Origin: Paludibacteraceae bacterium | GTDB lineage: Bacteria; Bacteroidota; Bacteroidia; Bacteroidales; Paludibacteraceae | DNA: 56,883 nucleotides | NCBI GenBank assembly: GCA_024401555.1 | Contig: JAKSKV010000019.1 | Location: 1 to 56,883, forward strand | Direction: 5' to 3' | In this document: positions 7,643 to 16,033 of the stretch, piece by piece | How the letters are laid out: each line of letters starts with the position of its first letter | Numbering within the stretch: the first letter of the stretch is position 1 | Program-made: the position numbers and the translations under genes | Notes under the pieces: model-generated | Told to the model about the DNA's origin: nothing | What the model saw: only the letters and a program-made list of their open reading frames with translations | Databases searched by the model: none

Positions 7643-7685
7643 CTAAAGAAATACCTAATACCCAAACATTTCGGGGTATTTAACA

Positions 7686-7734
7686 AAATTTAATTCTTAA
7701 AATTAAATATTGTGGTACTTATTCAGTACCTTTG
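7686..7734 (+). promoter_or_regulatory. Promoter with operator-like repeats (early unit)
   Basis: AATTCTTAA at 7692-7700, then GTACTTATTCAGTACC whose right half runs into the -7 element TACCTTTG (7727-7734). The same arrangement occurs at 40081-40140 (minus) and 48985-49056 (plus), so one regulator probably acts at all three. Confidence 0.65.
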
Positions 7735-7786
7735 CAAACGAATCGAAAATCTTATATTCCACAATAAAAAACTAAAACTTAAATAT

Positions 7787-8887
7787 ATGCAGGACAAGAA
7801 AAAGAAGCAGGAAGAGGCAAGGAAGATAGCACGGACTGAAACATGGACCAAACCCTTTGACCTCTGCGCAATCCATGAGAATGAATGGCCGCACGTTATG
7901 AAAACCATATTCACGTCAGAGAAATGGACTGACCTCGCACAACAGAGGTCGAAGATGTTTCATATCATCGCAAACAAGGCTGATATGATGGCATTCCAGA
8001 AAGTCAAGAAGATAGATCATGAAATGTGTAATCTTCTGTTCTCGCTCGTAGTGACCTATGCGCACGGCTACAGCAAGTCGCACAATGACCAGAGGCGCAT
8101 TTCGCTTCATGACCATTTCCGCGATTTCTGCCGCACGAAGGAGCAGAAGGAGCAATACAAGGATTACTGCAACCGCTTTGATGCCGCCGTAATGCTGACT
8201 GACGTATTAGAGGTGATGGTTGGTGACTGCCATGACCTGCTGCATACCATAGACCCCTCAATCATCGTGGATGAGTACAAGGCGGTGCAAGGGGCACTCA
8301 GTGCAATGAAGGATTTTACCTCTATACACCATAAGACAGAGCATAACGAACTGACTACCCTCTTCTGTGACTTTTGCGATGAGATACAGGACTACCTTCT
8401 GCCGAAGACTCTGATATTCATCAAAGAATACAAGGCACGAATGGCAGAACTTCAGGCGCGAGGTGAGGTTAAGGAGGACAGCAAAATGCGCTCTGACCGT
8501 GACTTCGCAAGAGATACGCTTACAAAGTATTTCTTCTATAACCCTGGAGAGTGCCGTAGGAATCTCGACAAGTCAAAGAAGAAAGCGAACAAGTATCTTA
8601 ATATCCTTGATGACAACAAGCTGAAGACTGCCCTACCCTACATCATTGGCGTAGATAGGGAAACAACGCGCATAGCAATGGCACTCGACCAACTGGAAAC
8701 TTTACGCACCAACCTTACACAGAGCGAGGGCGAAGACAAAGCCTTTCTTCGTGAACTTGCGGAGATCACAAAGGAACCTGAACTACTCGCTATGACCATA
8801 ACTGAACACCGATTAAAATGGCAAGACAAACAACAGACCGAAACTTTTCCATCCAAAGATGCAAAAGACTCTTCATCGTCAAAATGA
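7787..8887 (+). CDS. Hypothetical protein, 366 residues
   Basis: Starts at ATG 7787 (MQDKKKKQEEARK), about 52 nt after the -7 element behind an A-rich leader; an upstream in-frame ATG at 7712 would precede the promoter. Mostly helical, charged and soluble, with a Ser-rich tail (DAKDSSSSK). No motif recognised. First gene of the early plus-strand unit; its stop overlaps the next start (ATGA). Confidence 0.75.
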   Translation: MQDKKKKQEEARKIARTETWTKPFDLCAIHENEWPHVMKTIFTSEKWTDLAQQRSKMFHIIANKADMMAFQKVKKIDHEMCNLLFSLVVTYAHGYSKSHNDQRRISLHDHFRDFCRTKEQKEQYKDYCNRFDAAVMLTDVLEVMVGDCHDLLHTIDPSIIVDEYKAVQGALSAMKDFTSIHHKTEHNELTTLFCDFCDEIQDYLLPKTLIFIKEYKARMAELQARGEVKEDSKMRSDRDFARDTLTKYFFYNPGECRRNLDKSKKKANKYLNILDDNKLKTALPYIIGVDRETTRIAMALDQLETLRTNLTQSEGEDKAFLRELAEITKEPELLAMTITEHRLKWQDKQQTETFPSKDAKDSSSSK

Positions 8888-9024
8888 ATAGTATGAGTGT
8901 GTTTCAGACGCACTCTATCAAGGAAGCGAAACGATTCATAGAGGACAGCAGATACCGCTTTCTGGTATCTCCTAATCCTCAGTCTATATATCCAAGGAAA
9001 TATGGAACACTCTTCACGTTGTGA
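8884..9024 (+). CDS. Small protein bridging two overlapping genes
   Basis: 46 residues (MNSMSVFQTHSIKEAKRF). ATG overlaps the upstream TGA (ATGA) and the 3' end overlaps the primase start by 23 nt in another frame. Tight overlaps on both sides suggest it is translated. Function unknown. Confidence 0.5.
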   Translation: MNSMSVFQTHSIKEAKRFIEDSRYRFLVSPNPQSIYPRKYGTLFTL

Positions 9025-10012
9025 CCTCAATGCCCTATGTTCCGTTTATGCCACGGCATACGACAACGAAGGACGATACCGTGACCCTCAGACAGGGGAA
9101 GCGATAACACAGATGACCATCCATGACTTCCTTATGACTGACCGCTATCGTCCGCAAGTGGAGCGATTGCGGAAAATGATAGAGGAACACGGACCGGCCG
9201 TGAAGAAGACTGAAGAGTATGAGCAGGTGAAGAAGTCACTGCCTACCGCTACCCTATCAGGACTGTTCCGCAAGCAGTGGATATATGTGGAGCATAAGAA
9301 GAGATACCAATGGGTGAGTAGGCGTGCCGATAATCTGATAAGGCACACTGGGTTCATAGTCATTGACATAGACTATGGCGACAACACGCAACTGACCCTA
9401 CCGCGCATCATGCGCACGCTGCGACATCACAAGAGCATTGCCTTCGCTATGAAGTCATGTTCAGGGATGGGGATTATGGCTCTGTGTCTGATAGCCAATC
9501 CTGACCGGCACAAGGAACATTTCTTTGCCTTAGAGCGCGAGTTTGCCACGATGGGAATTAAGATAGACCCTGCATGCAAGGATGTAAGCCGACTGAGATT
9601 CGCCAGTTACGATGCCGACTACTATCTTAACGAGAACGCCCTACCCTACACCGCGCTGATAGAGCAGAAGACACCGAGACCTGCCACCCAACGCCAGTCA
9701 CCCAACACTCAGAAATATCTTGCCGAGACTGCCGACGAAACGGAATCAAAGGTGCGCATCCTCGTGGAAAAGATAGAGCAGCGAGGACTTGACATCACAG
9801 GTGACTACGACCAATGGCTGCATATCGGAATGGCTCTGCGAAGTGTGAGCAACGGACTGGAATACTGGCAGAGGGTGAGTGTTATGCGCAGAGGACACCA
9901 TGCAAACGATGATAAGCATTGTGCATATAAATGGAATACCTTCTCAGGCAAGGATATAAGCATAGGGTATTTCTTTAATCTGTGCAGGGATATGGGAGTG
10001 ATGTTGAAGTAG
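9002..10012 (+). CDS. Primase-like protein (BT4734/VirE_N-like plus PriCT-2-like)
   Basis: 336 residues. The N-terminal 200 residues resemble the BT4734-like/VirE_N domain of Bacteroidetes mobile elements, related to archaeo-eukaryotic primases: acidic pair in GFIVIDIDYGD (about 117-127), SCSGMGIMAL (about 152-161) and DVSRLRFASYDAD (about 195-207). The C-terminal part, with GDYDQWLHIGMALRS and a W-rich end, looks like a PriCT-2 domain. Probably primes or assists DNA replication. No helicase domain is attached; a separate 1219-residue primase-helicase lies at 51180. Confidence 0.82.
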   Translation: MEHSSRCDLNALCSVYATAYDNEGRYRDPQTGEAITQMTIHDFLMTDRYRPQVERLRKMIEEHGPAVKKTEEYEQVKKSLPTATLSGLFRKQWIYVEHKKRYQWVSRRADNLIRHTGFIVIDIDYGDNTQLTLPRIMRTLRHHKSIAFAMKSCSGMGIMALCLIANPDRHKEHFFALEREFATMGIKIDPACKDVSRLRFASYDADYYLNENALPYTALIEQKTPRPATQRQSPNTQKYLAETADETESKVRILVEKIEQRGLDITGDYDQWLHIGMALRSVSNGLEYWQRVSVMRRGHHANDDKHCAYKWNTFSGKDISIGYFFNLCRDMGVMLK

Positions 10013-10076
10013 AATATGATAGCTTTTAAGCAAGATCTTTCGCTCTGCCTTCGTTGATCCTTCGCTATGCCTCCGT

Positions 10077-10138
10077 AGTAAACTCAGTGAAGGTTCGCTT
10101 CAGAAGCAGAGGGAAAGCGAAGGTACACTGAGTTTACT
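10077..10138 (+). ncRNA. Long stem-loop after the primase gene
   Basis: Perfect 13-bp outer stem (AGTAAACTCAGTG with CACTGAGTTTACT) and a 7-bp inner stem (TTCGCTT with AAGCGAA) separated by small bulges, loop of 14 nt. There is no T-run on either side, so it is not a simple terminator. Candidate RNA regulatory structure or DNA cruciform. Preceded at 10040-10066 by CCTTCGCT-like direct repeats. Confidence 0.6.
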
Positions 10139-10319
10139 CCCACTGAAATACAAAAACAGACCGAAACATAAACTACGACTGAGGGGCATGGCGTTGGAAG
10201 CGCAATGGATTAAATGCCTTGGAACGTGTCCCTCAGTTTTCCTACCCCACCCTTCCGAGGGAAGTCCTCGAATTACCGAGTTATCGAAGAGAAAGCAAAA
10301 CAAAAACAAAATAAAAAAT

Positions 10320-10532
10320 ATGGAAAAGAAAAAGGAAACGAACACAAGGACACCTACAAACGGCGCAAAGACAAAGGGTATGCTATGCGCTGAGAGAATG
10401 GTGGCAATGATCCGTGAAGCGGAAGACGAAGGGCAACAGAATGTGCTACGCGATTTCATCACGTCGTATCTTAACATCGGGTTCATGAGTGACAAGGAGG
10501 TTATCCTGCAAGCACTCGCGGAAATTCTGTAG
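10320..10532 (+). CDS. Small hypothetical protein
   Basis: 70 residues from ATG 10320 (MEKKKETNTRTPTNG), chosen for its A-rich leader. That leader (AATTACCGAG, then TTATCGAAG, then AAAGCAAAA) is nearly the same as the one before the methyltransferase at 54960. Charged N-terminus, helical C-terminus (FMSDKEVILQALAEIL). Function unknown. Confidence 0.65.
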   Translation: MEKKKETNTRTPTNGAKTKGMLCAERMVAMIREAEDEGQQNVLRDFITSYLNIGFMSDKEVILQALAEIL

Positions 10533-10554
10533 CAGACAAAAGGGGATTTATTTT

Positions 10555-10562
10555 TATCTTTG
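10555..10562 (+). promoter_or_regulatory. Promoter -7 element (TATCTTTG)
   Basis: TATCTTTG 18 nt before the ATG at 10580; gives the downstream Cys-rich gene its own promoter with a very short leader. Confidence 0.55.
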
Positions 10563-10579
10563 CACAAAACAACGAAGAT

Positions 10580-10867
10580 ATGATAAAATCATCAATCCCC
10601 CTCTTCCGTTCCAAGCAGAAGGCAGAGCAATGGCTTTCGGCTAACTGCAACACATGCAAGAAAGGCAGACATAAAAAAGTGAACAACCCTACGGAAATGA
10701 CACAACCGACATGCAAGCGAGGCGCGGACATATACCGCCACCTGTCAGATGATAGCTTCGCTGTGTCATATCAGACTCAACGGGTGTGCCGTTGCAAGAA
10801 ATGCCCCGACTATCAGGAGATCGGCACGGTAAATGCTCCCTTGCTTTCCTTGTTTGGGGAGCAATGA
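10580..10867 (+). CDS. Cys-rich, possibly zinc-binding small protein
   Basis: 95 residues with clustered cysteines: NCNTCKKG (about 22-29), PTCKRG (about 43-48) and VCRCKKCPD (about 69-77). Pattern suggests one or two zinc sites. The 3' end runs into hairpin array 6. Function unknown. Confidence 0.7.
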   Translation: MIKSSIPLFRSKQKAEQWLSANCNTCKKGRHKKVNNPTEMTQPTCKRGADIYRHLSDDSFAVSYQTQRVCRCKKCPDYQEIGTVNAPLLSLFGEQ

Positions 10868-10954
10868 AGCTGAGCTTCACTGAACTGGGATCGACCGAGG
10901 GAGAACCTTCGGGAACGGTGGCTGGGAACGGCGGCTGGGAACGGTGACTGGGAG
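10863..10954 (+). repeat. Hairpin-module array 6
   Basis: Type 1 (TGAAGCTGAGCTTCA), type 2 with one G-T wobble, then three GGGAACGG linkers. Overlaps the 3' end of the upstream gene. Confidence 0.8.
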
Positions 10955-10984
10955 CCGGACAAAGAGGAAACAAAAGAAAAACGC

Positions 10985-11233
10985 TGTAAGCACCAGTGCA
11001 GTGTGAAACCTGTTAATAATTTTATTTAATCTTAATTTAGCGCGAAAGGACGCGTTGGGGTGAAAGACCCTGCCACTCAACTTTTTTAATTCAATAATGC
11101 GATAGGCGTTGAAGCTGATACGCTGATGAATAAGCGTCAATCTATCTATGTGCCAACTTTCCGATGCTTGGGAAGGATGAGAAATGTGTTCTTAGCTTGG
11201 AGCCTCCCGTGGTGCAGGGAGGACTCCTCTTTT
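10985..11233 (+). ncRNA. Candidate structured noncoding RNA with terminator
   Basis: The 10868-11298 gap has no supportable gene. It holds several short hairpins (e.g. GGGT-GAAAG-ACCC near 11058-11071, GCG/CGC nearby, ACGC/GCGT near 11120) and ends in a strong stem GGAG-CCTCCC / GGGAGG-CTCC at 11199-11227 followed by a short T-run. Could be a stand-alone RNA or the long leader of the next gene. No known family recognised; the 5' end is not defined. Confidence 0.45.
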
Positions 11234-11298
11234 AAGTGAAAAGTGAAAAAATCAAGTTACACTTTTCTTGCGGAATTTAACAACAAAATCATAAAACT

Positions 11299-11742
11299 AT
11301 GAAGTCAATAACATCAAACTGGTTTGAGTGTCAGATTATCTATGACAAGATAATGGATAATGGGACACAAAAGAAGACTACGGAGGTATATACCGTAGAT
11401 GCTCTCACGTTCACAGAGGCTGAGAGCAGAATCATTGAGGAAATGAAGCCGTTTATTTCAGGTGAGTTTAATGTCAAGAACATCAACCCTACACCATACA
11501 AGGAGATTTTCTTCTCTGAGAATGACAAAGATGATCGCTGGTATAAGGTAAAAATCGCATTCATTACCTTTGACGAGAATACTCACAAGGAAAAGGAAAC
11601 GAAAGTTACTTACCTGGTACAAGGAAACAATGCCGAGAAAGCAAGTTCCTATGTCAACGAGATTATGAATAATGCGATGGCCGACTACCGTATCATCGGC
11701 AATATTGAGACAAAAATCCTTGACGTGTCCCAGCATCAATAA
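11299..11742 (+). CDS. DUF4494-like protein
   Basis: 147 residues, starting MKSITSNWFECQIIYDK. The WFE(C)xIxYDK start and the VDALTFTEAESRIIEEM segment (about 34-50) are characteristic of DUF4494, a Bacteroidales family of unknown role seen in phages and mobile elements. A second similar half (WYKVKIAFITFDE, then VTYLVQGNNAEKA) suggests an internal duplication. Confidence 0.8.
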   Translation: MKSITSNWFECQIIYDKIMDNGTQKKTTEVYTVDALTFTEAESRIIEEMKPFISGEFNVKNINPTPYKEIFFSENDKDDRWYKVKIAFITFDENTHKEKETKVTYLVQGNNAEKASSYVNEIMNNAMADYRIIGNIETKILDVSQHQ

Positions 11743-11879
11743 ACTGCTATCCTTTTCCCTGTCCGCTCATTATGGCTCCGCTATCCCCCACCCTGCCGAT
11801 TGAACTTGGAACGGAGGCACAACGGAGGCACAACGGAGGCATAACGGAGGGAAGGACGGCTAAAACGCAAGAAATTCTT

Positions 11880-12263
11880 ATGACAAATAAAGAAATAATT
11901 GAAGTAGTCAAAGCTCATAGTCAGGGTAAAATCATACAGTTTCGTGACAAAAACGTAAATACTGTATGGACTACTTGTGCTAACAATGATCCGTCTTGGG
12001 ATTTTAGTAGGACTGATTTCAGAGTAAAACCTGAGAAATGTATTCGCGCATATAAAGACCGCGACGAGTGCTGGAACGATATGTTGAAGCATGAGCCTTT
12101 CGGATGGGTTAAGCGTAATGATGAAATATTCTGCGTACTGAGTGTAAATGAAGGGTGTATAGAGGTATCAGGTTTCTTTATAGGATTCGATAGAGCCATA
12201 AATAAAGAAGAAATGGTATGTTATATAGATGGTTCGCCATTCGGTATAGTAGAGAAAGAATAG
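11880..12263 (+). CDS. Hypothetical protein, 127 residues
   Basis: ATG 11880 (MTNKEIIEVVKAHSQG), chosen over an upstream in-frame ATG at 11772 that lies among imperfect repeats (ACGGAGGCACA-like, 11811-11850). Contains DFSRTDFRVKPE and Trp-rich segments of a small beta-fold accessory protein. Codons are more AT-rich than the structural genes. Function unknown. Confidence 0.65.
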   Translation: MTNKEIIEVVKAHSQGKIIQFRDKNVNTVWTTCANNDPSWDFSRTDFRVKPEKCIRAYKDRDECWNDMLKHEPFGWVKRNDEIFCVLSVNEGCIEVSGFFIGFDRAINKEEMVCYIDGSPFGIVEKE

Positions 12264-12266
12264 GCT

Positions 12267-12500
12267 ATGGTTGATACGGAAGAATTAATCTTAAAGATCT
12301 TCTGGGTTCTACTCGGAGTGATATTTATCCAGGTAACAATAGAGACATGTTCTGATGAAGCAAAAATCAAGCATATCGGTGATGTTAGTGGCTATGAACT
12401 TGTAGAACTTGAAGACGGGCATCAGTATCTGAGAGTCCACGCATATCATGGTAGAAATCTTGAGCACTATGTCGATTGCCCTAAATGTAAACGCAAATAA
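12267..12500 (+). CDS. Small membrane-anchored protein with CPKC motif
   Basis: 77 residues. One N-terminal membrane segment (about 7-26, LILKIFWVLLGVIFIQVTI) and a C-terminal CPKCKRK motif. Starts 3 nt after the previous stop. Function unknown. Confidence 0.65.
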   Translation: MVDTEELILKIFWVLLGVIFIQVTIETCSDEAKIKHIGDVSGYELVELEDGHQYLRVHAYHGRNLEHYVDCPKCKRK

Positions 12501-12511
12501 CTGGAAAGAAT

Positions 12512-12964
12512 ATGGCAATGAAAGCAGAAAGGTTAATGATTAACGACCTCGTTAGAACCAACAGAGGGGAAGTTATCAAGGTGGAGTCTATAAGCACCAA
12601 GAGACAGCATCGTAAGGTGGGGTTTCATAGAGCTGACGATAAGTATCACATCAAGTATGTGAGGCAGGGACAGATAGAGCCTATATTGCTAACGAAAGAG
12701 ATACTCATCGGGTTTGGATTTACGGACTGTGACAAAGCAGTATTCCAACGAAGGGCTGATACTTTGGCGAACAAGCAGATTTCTCTCTATTTGTATGACG
12801 GCACGCTTATCGTAGGGTTCCCAGGAAAAGATCAGGATATAATTCTTATTCATGAAGTTTTTACCATGCACAGACTACAGCAAGCACTACGTATGTGTGG
12901 TCTTGATGATTTTGCTAATAATATCATAATTGAAGAAAATGGAAGTAGTAAGATTTATGTCTGA
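12512..12964 (+). CDS. Hypothetical protein, 150 residues
   Basis: Starts MAMKAERLMINDLVRTNRGEV. The N-terminal part (DLVRTNRGEVIKVESI) looks like a small beta-barrel. Overlaps the start of the next gene by about 30 nt. Function unknown. Confidence 0.7.
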   Translation: MAMKAERLMINDLVRTNRGEVIKVESISTKRQHRKVGFHRADDKYHIKYVRQGQIEPILLTKEILIGFGFTDCDKAVFQRRADTLANKQISLYLYDGTLIVGFPGKDQDIILIHEVFTMHRLQQALRMCGLDDFANNIIIEENGSSKIYV

Positions 12965-13859
12965 AGTCGAGAAGGAAGCCTATCTCGCCGGAGGCAAACT
13001 GCTGAACTTGACAAATCATCGTAATTCGGGTATGAATAGCACAAGTATAGGTTTCTGCTTTGCAGAACTGACAGCGGAACGTGATGAAGAGAAATGGTTG
13101 CGTAAACTGATGGGGTTCGCCGATTGTGAATACTGTATAGTATTTGATACGGACGACTTCAAGGAGCCGCTTATGGAACGCACTGCCGTATATGCGGATG
13201 ACAAGGACTTCGACAAAGGAAAATGTATCGAGGTGCGCGAATGGAGCACCACGATTTATCAACTTGACACACATCCGTATAAGCGCATAGGTAAGTGTCC
13301 TTCCCTGCTGGAAATTATTATGTATGGAAAGGAGATAGAATGGCTGGATGATAAAGTGAAGAGTGAAGAACCTGCTCTCTCTTTGCAGACCACTACGGAG
13401 CAAAAGGAAGAGGAAGGTTTTGGTCAACCATTTAGTATATCGTCCATATCGTTCAAACAGCGATTTGATTTTAGTGATGAACAAAGAATGGCTATCATAA
13501 CGAACAGTTCAAGGTGTGACACAGTATGGCTTATAGAACTTGGCGTTCGTCGCATGATACATCTTCGCAGACGCAAACAAAAAGCAACCGCAAGAGAACT
13601 TATCAGGTTTCTGAAAGAAAGTATTAAAGAATGGGAAAAAGAGCCATTAGATCTTCCATTCAAAGATGAAGACCCATGCCAACTTGCAGAAGAACGAATA
13701 AAAGTACTTCGTTTCTTTATAAAAGGCAGATGTACGATTCCGGCAGGGAACGATATATTCTATCCAGAAATGGTGTGTTTCGATGCAAAGTTTGGAGGAA
13801 AGAAAGGAATACAAGCGATGAAAAGTTATATAGAAACACATTGGGATATAAAATTTTAG
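12930..13859 (+). CDS. Hypothetical protein, 309 residues
   Basis: Start at 12930, or three codons later at 12939 (MEVVRFMSEVEKEAYL). Residues 10-130 form one unit with ending CPSLLEIIMYGKEIEW. A Glu-rich linker follows, then a helical half with a basic stretch RRMIHLRRRKQKATAREL (about 205-222) that could bind nucleic acid. Function unknown. Confidence 0.7.
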   Translation: MKKMEVVRFMSEVEKEAYLAGGKLLNLTNHRNSGMNSTSIGFCFAELTAERDEEKWLRKLMGFADCEYCIVFDTDDFKEPLMERTAVYADDKDFDKGKCIEVREWSTTIYQLDTHPYKRIGKCPSLLEIIMYGKEIEWLDDKVKSEEPALSLQTTTEQKEEEGFGQPFSISSISFKQRFDFSDEQRMAIITNSSRCDTVWLIELGVRRMIHLRRRKQKATARELIRFLKESIKEWEKEPLDLPFKDEDPCQLAEERIKVLRFFIKGRCTIPAGNDIFYPEMVCFDAKFGGKKGIQAMKSYIETHWDIKF

Positions 13860-13885
13860 GGCTAAGCCCTAATAAACGGAAATGG
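13860..13885 (+). repeat. Hairpin module 7
   Basis: AGGGCTAAGCCCT followed by AATAAACGG; a single type-1 module. Confidence 0.65.
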
Positions 13886-13895
13886 AGGTATAAAT

Positions 13896-14096
13896 ATGCC
13901 TATACCAAGAAAATTTGAGGATCTTTCGCATGAGCAATTAATGTATTTCGCAAAAATTGGCTTTGAAACCTATTGGAATGTGGTTGATAGTGCTTCTCAA
14001 AATAAGTACTTTAATCAAAAAATGCAAGAGGCTGCTCAAGATGTCACACGTATTCAAGAGCTGATAAACAAACAAAATCAAGAAATGTACAAGTAA
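13896..14096 (+). CDS. Small helical hypothetical protein
   Basis: 66 residues (MPIPRKFEDLSHEQLMYF). Unusually for this genome it has a Shine-Dalgarno-like GGAGG 9 nt before the ATG. Helical, ends with ELINKQNQEMYK. Function unknown. Confidence 0.6.
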   Translation: MPIPRKFEDLSHEQLMYFAKIGFETYWNVVDSASQNKYFNQKMQEAAQDVTRIQELINKQNQEMYK

Positions 14097-14169
14097 TGTC
14101 AATACACCATTTTCTCAGCATCGGTAAAATGGTGTCCCCACCCCACCCCGAAACGTGACAAGAAATAGT

Positions 14170-14289
14170 ATGAAGAAATGTAATCGAGTATGTAAATTTA
14201 ATGGGTGCTATGGTTGTACGAACGACGATAAAGATACCTGTCCTATCAGTCAAAATACCCTCCCGAAACGTAACGATAATGAACATTGA
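14170..14289 (+). CDS. Cys-rich micro-protein
   Basis: 39 residues (MKKCNRVCKFNGCYGC, then C in DTCPIS). Five Cys in the first half give a C-x3-C-x4-C-x2-C spacing suggestive of metal binding. The leader contains GAAACGTGACAAGAAA, similar to the leader at 16596-16621. Short, so uncertain. Confidence 0.45.
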   Translation: MKKCNRVCKFNGCYGCTNDDKDTCPISQNTLPKRNDNEH

Positions 14290-14310
14290 TGATATAAAAG
14301 TAGATTAGTT

Positions 14311-14655
14311 ATGACAGAAGACAACAAAACAATCCTCGCCAACCTCGCTATTACTATAGCAGAGAAGGAAGCAAGTATTCAGCGGCTTACTAACCGCATA
14401 AACGAACTCATTGACCAGTGCAACGCTCTCAACAATGAGAGGCACAGGGGTGAAATAGTTGTAACACCACAACAGCGCACCACACTCGGACAGATGGTCA
14501 AGGATGGTATGCTGACGTTCAAGACCTACGAGGAACTGGAAGCGGAACTTCTCGGCGCGCAGGACGAGATAGAGCGACTTGGCAAGATCCTCACGGAGAA
14601 GGATGCAACAATCACCGAACTGCGTATCACAGAATTGCTCTACAACGAGTTATGA
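14311..14655 (+). CDS. Coiled-coil protein
   Basis: 114 residues with two heptad-rich segments (about 12-45 and 80-108) separated by a VVTPQQRTTLGQMVKDG linker. Probably oligomeric. No family assigned. Confidence 0.7.
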   Translation: MTEDNKTILANLAITIAEKEASIQRLTNRINELIDQCNALNNERHRGEIVVTPQQRTTLGQMVKDGMLTFKTYEELEAELLGAQDEIERLGKILTEKDATITELRITELLYNEL

Positions 14656-14702
14656 TAATTCCCGAAAATTCACGTTCAATTCGTGTTCAAAAAACAAACC
14701 TT

Positions 14703-14876
14703 ATGAAAACAATGATTATAATTATATGTATAGTAGTCATAATTGTGCTTCCTATTGTGGTATGTATGATAACAAAGACTCCTCTATCAACCTTACCTTC
14801 TGGAGGTCAGAGACGCAATCGAAATAGGACCGCTAATAACAATCATTCCAATTCAACTATTATGAAATCACAATGA
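14703..14876 (+). CDS. Small membrane protein
   Basis: 57 residues from ATG 14703 (MKTMIIIICIVVIIVLP), one membrane segment (about 4-24) and an Arg/Asn-rich tail. An upstream ATG overlapping the previous stop (14652) is possible, but the A-rich leader favours 14703. Confidence 0.55.
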   Translation: MKTMIIIICIVVIIVLPIVVCMITKTPLSTLPSGGQRRNRNRTANNNHSNSTIMKSQ

Positions 14877-14935
14877 GGCTTGCAAGCGTTTAACAAGAAC
14901 ACGTCAACAACTAACATTATTTTAATTCGTTATTT

Positions 14936-15025
14936 ATGGACGATTTACATTTTTGTATAGTATTCTGCATAGTGCTGATACTTGTTTTATTACTCTGCAT
15001 TTCAAACATTGAAAATAAAAATTAA
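14936..15025 (+). CDS. Membrane micro-protein
   Basis: 29 residues (MDDLHFCIVFCIVLILVLLL), a single hydrophobic helix with acidic N-terminus. Size and composition resemble phage membrane peptides; too short to be sure. Confidence 0.4.
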   Translation: MDDLHFCIVFCIVLILVLLLCISNIENKN

Positions 15026-15047
15026 AGAAGAAGCCGTATAAAACATT

Positions 15048-15257
15048 ATGGCAAAACGATTTAGCAAAACAGCACGCATGGCACAAGAGTTACACATGGA
15101 GCCAGAGATATTGGCAAAGGCTATGCGTGACAAGAGTGTTACGGAGATAGACACACCATTAGGCAAGTGTGCTATACTGAGGGCAGATGACCCTATGAAC
15201 GGCAAACGTGATGGTATGAACGTAAGTAACATTTATGACGATATGTATGTACGATGA
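15048..15257 (+). CDS. Small hypothetical protein
   Basis: 69 residues (MAKRFSKTARMAQELHMEPEI). Basic N-terminus, KAMRDKSVTEIDTPLGKC middle. No family recognised. Confidence 0.6.
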   Translation: MAKRFSKTARMAQELHMEPEILAKAMRDKSVTEIDTPLGKCAILRADDPMNGKRDGMNVSNIYDDMYVR

Positions 15258-15307
15258 GACTTATCCGAGCTCAGTGTGGCAAGCAACTACGCATAAAAGA
15301 ATAATTC

Positions 15308-15604
15308 ATGATAATTTACGTAAAAAACATCATGCTTACACTTCAATGGATAGCAAAAGAGATTGATGCTCTTGAACGGCAGGGTATGCCAAGACCTGCG
15401 GCAGAGCGAAAGTTCTGGGACGTATATCAGCGTGCCAAGCAATATACTGACAACGACACACCCTCATTCGGGCTAATGCTTGACTCAATTCTTCACCCGA
15501 AAGCAACGGACGGCATGGTTGGCAAGGTAGGGTGCGTTGACGAGTTACGCATAAAGCGAATTCTTGCAGCTCGCAAGGCTGGCAAGACACCGAACTGGGA
15601 TTGA
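15308..15604 (+). CDS. Small hypothetical protein
   Basis: 98 residues from 15308, or 90 from ATG 15332 (MLTLQWIAKEIDALERQG). Contains MPRPAAERKFWDVYQRAK and a basic C-terminus RIKRILAARKAGKTPNWD. Possibly nucleic-acid binding. Function unknown. Confidence 0.6.
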   Translation: MIIYVKNIMLTLQWIAKEIDALERQGMPRPAAERKFWDVYQRAKQYTDNDTPSFGLMLDSILHPKATDGMVGKVGCVDELRIKRILAARKAGKTPNWD

Positions 15605-15662
15605 CAATTCGTGTAATTCGTGAAATTCGTGGTAAAAAAAACAAAAATAGATTTATAGAGTT

Positions 15663-15999
15663 ATGAAGAAATTCAAAGTACAGGTTACTCGCATTGACGA
15701 GTATGAGATTGAGATTGATGAGACCATCATCAACGACGAATGGATTAAGCATTTTGAGTCTTACATGTGGTCATGTAGATGAAGACGAGCCGCACCGCGA
15801 ACTTGCTGAACATATAGCACAGATGCGTGCTCGTTTCGGTAGTCGTCAATTCATGGAGGGCTTCGGTTTAATGAATGTAGAGGGCGATTACTTCTCTGAG
15901 GAAGAGAAAAAAGAACTCGCACCAGGTTTCAAGGTCAAGGTCATAGACGAGGATAACACCCTCTTCTTTGATACTATGGAGTGTAAACAAACGGAATAA
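15663..15999 (+). pseudogene. Frameshifted conserved-type protein
   Basis: The frame from ATG 15663 (MKKFKVQVTRIDEYEI) stops at 15780-15782 after 39 residues (ending WIKHFESYMWSCR). The overlapping frame then continues with VDEDEPHRELAEHIAQM to 15999, which reads as the rest of the same protein. The shift falls near 15765-15778. Intact product would be about 112 residues. Could be mutation, sequencing error or programmed frameshift; no obvious slippery heptamer is present. Confidence 0.6.
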
Positions 16000-16033
16000 T
16001 AGGAATAAACAAAAATAGAAATTTACAGAATAT

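Noticed and set aside
11020-11090. tRNA-like fold in the 10868-11298 gap
   Set aside because: Short hairpins do not form a cloverleaf and no T-loop or CCA-type end is present.
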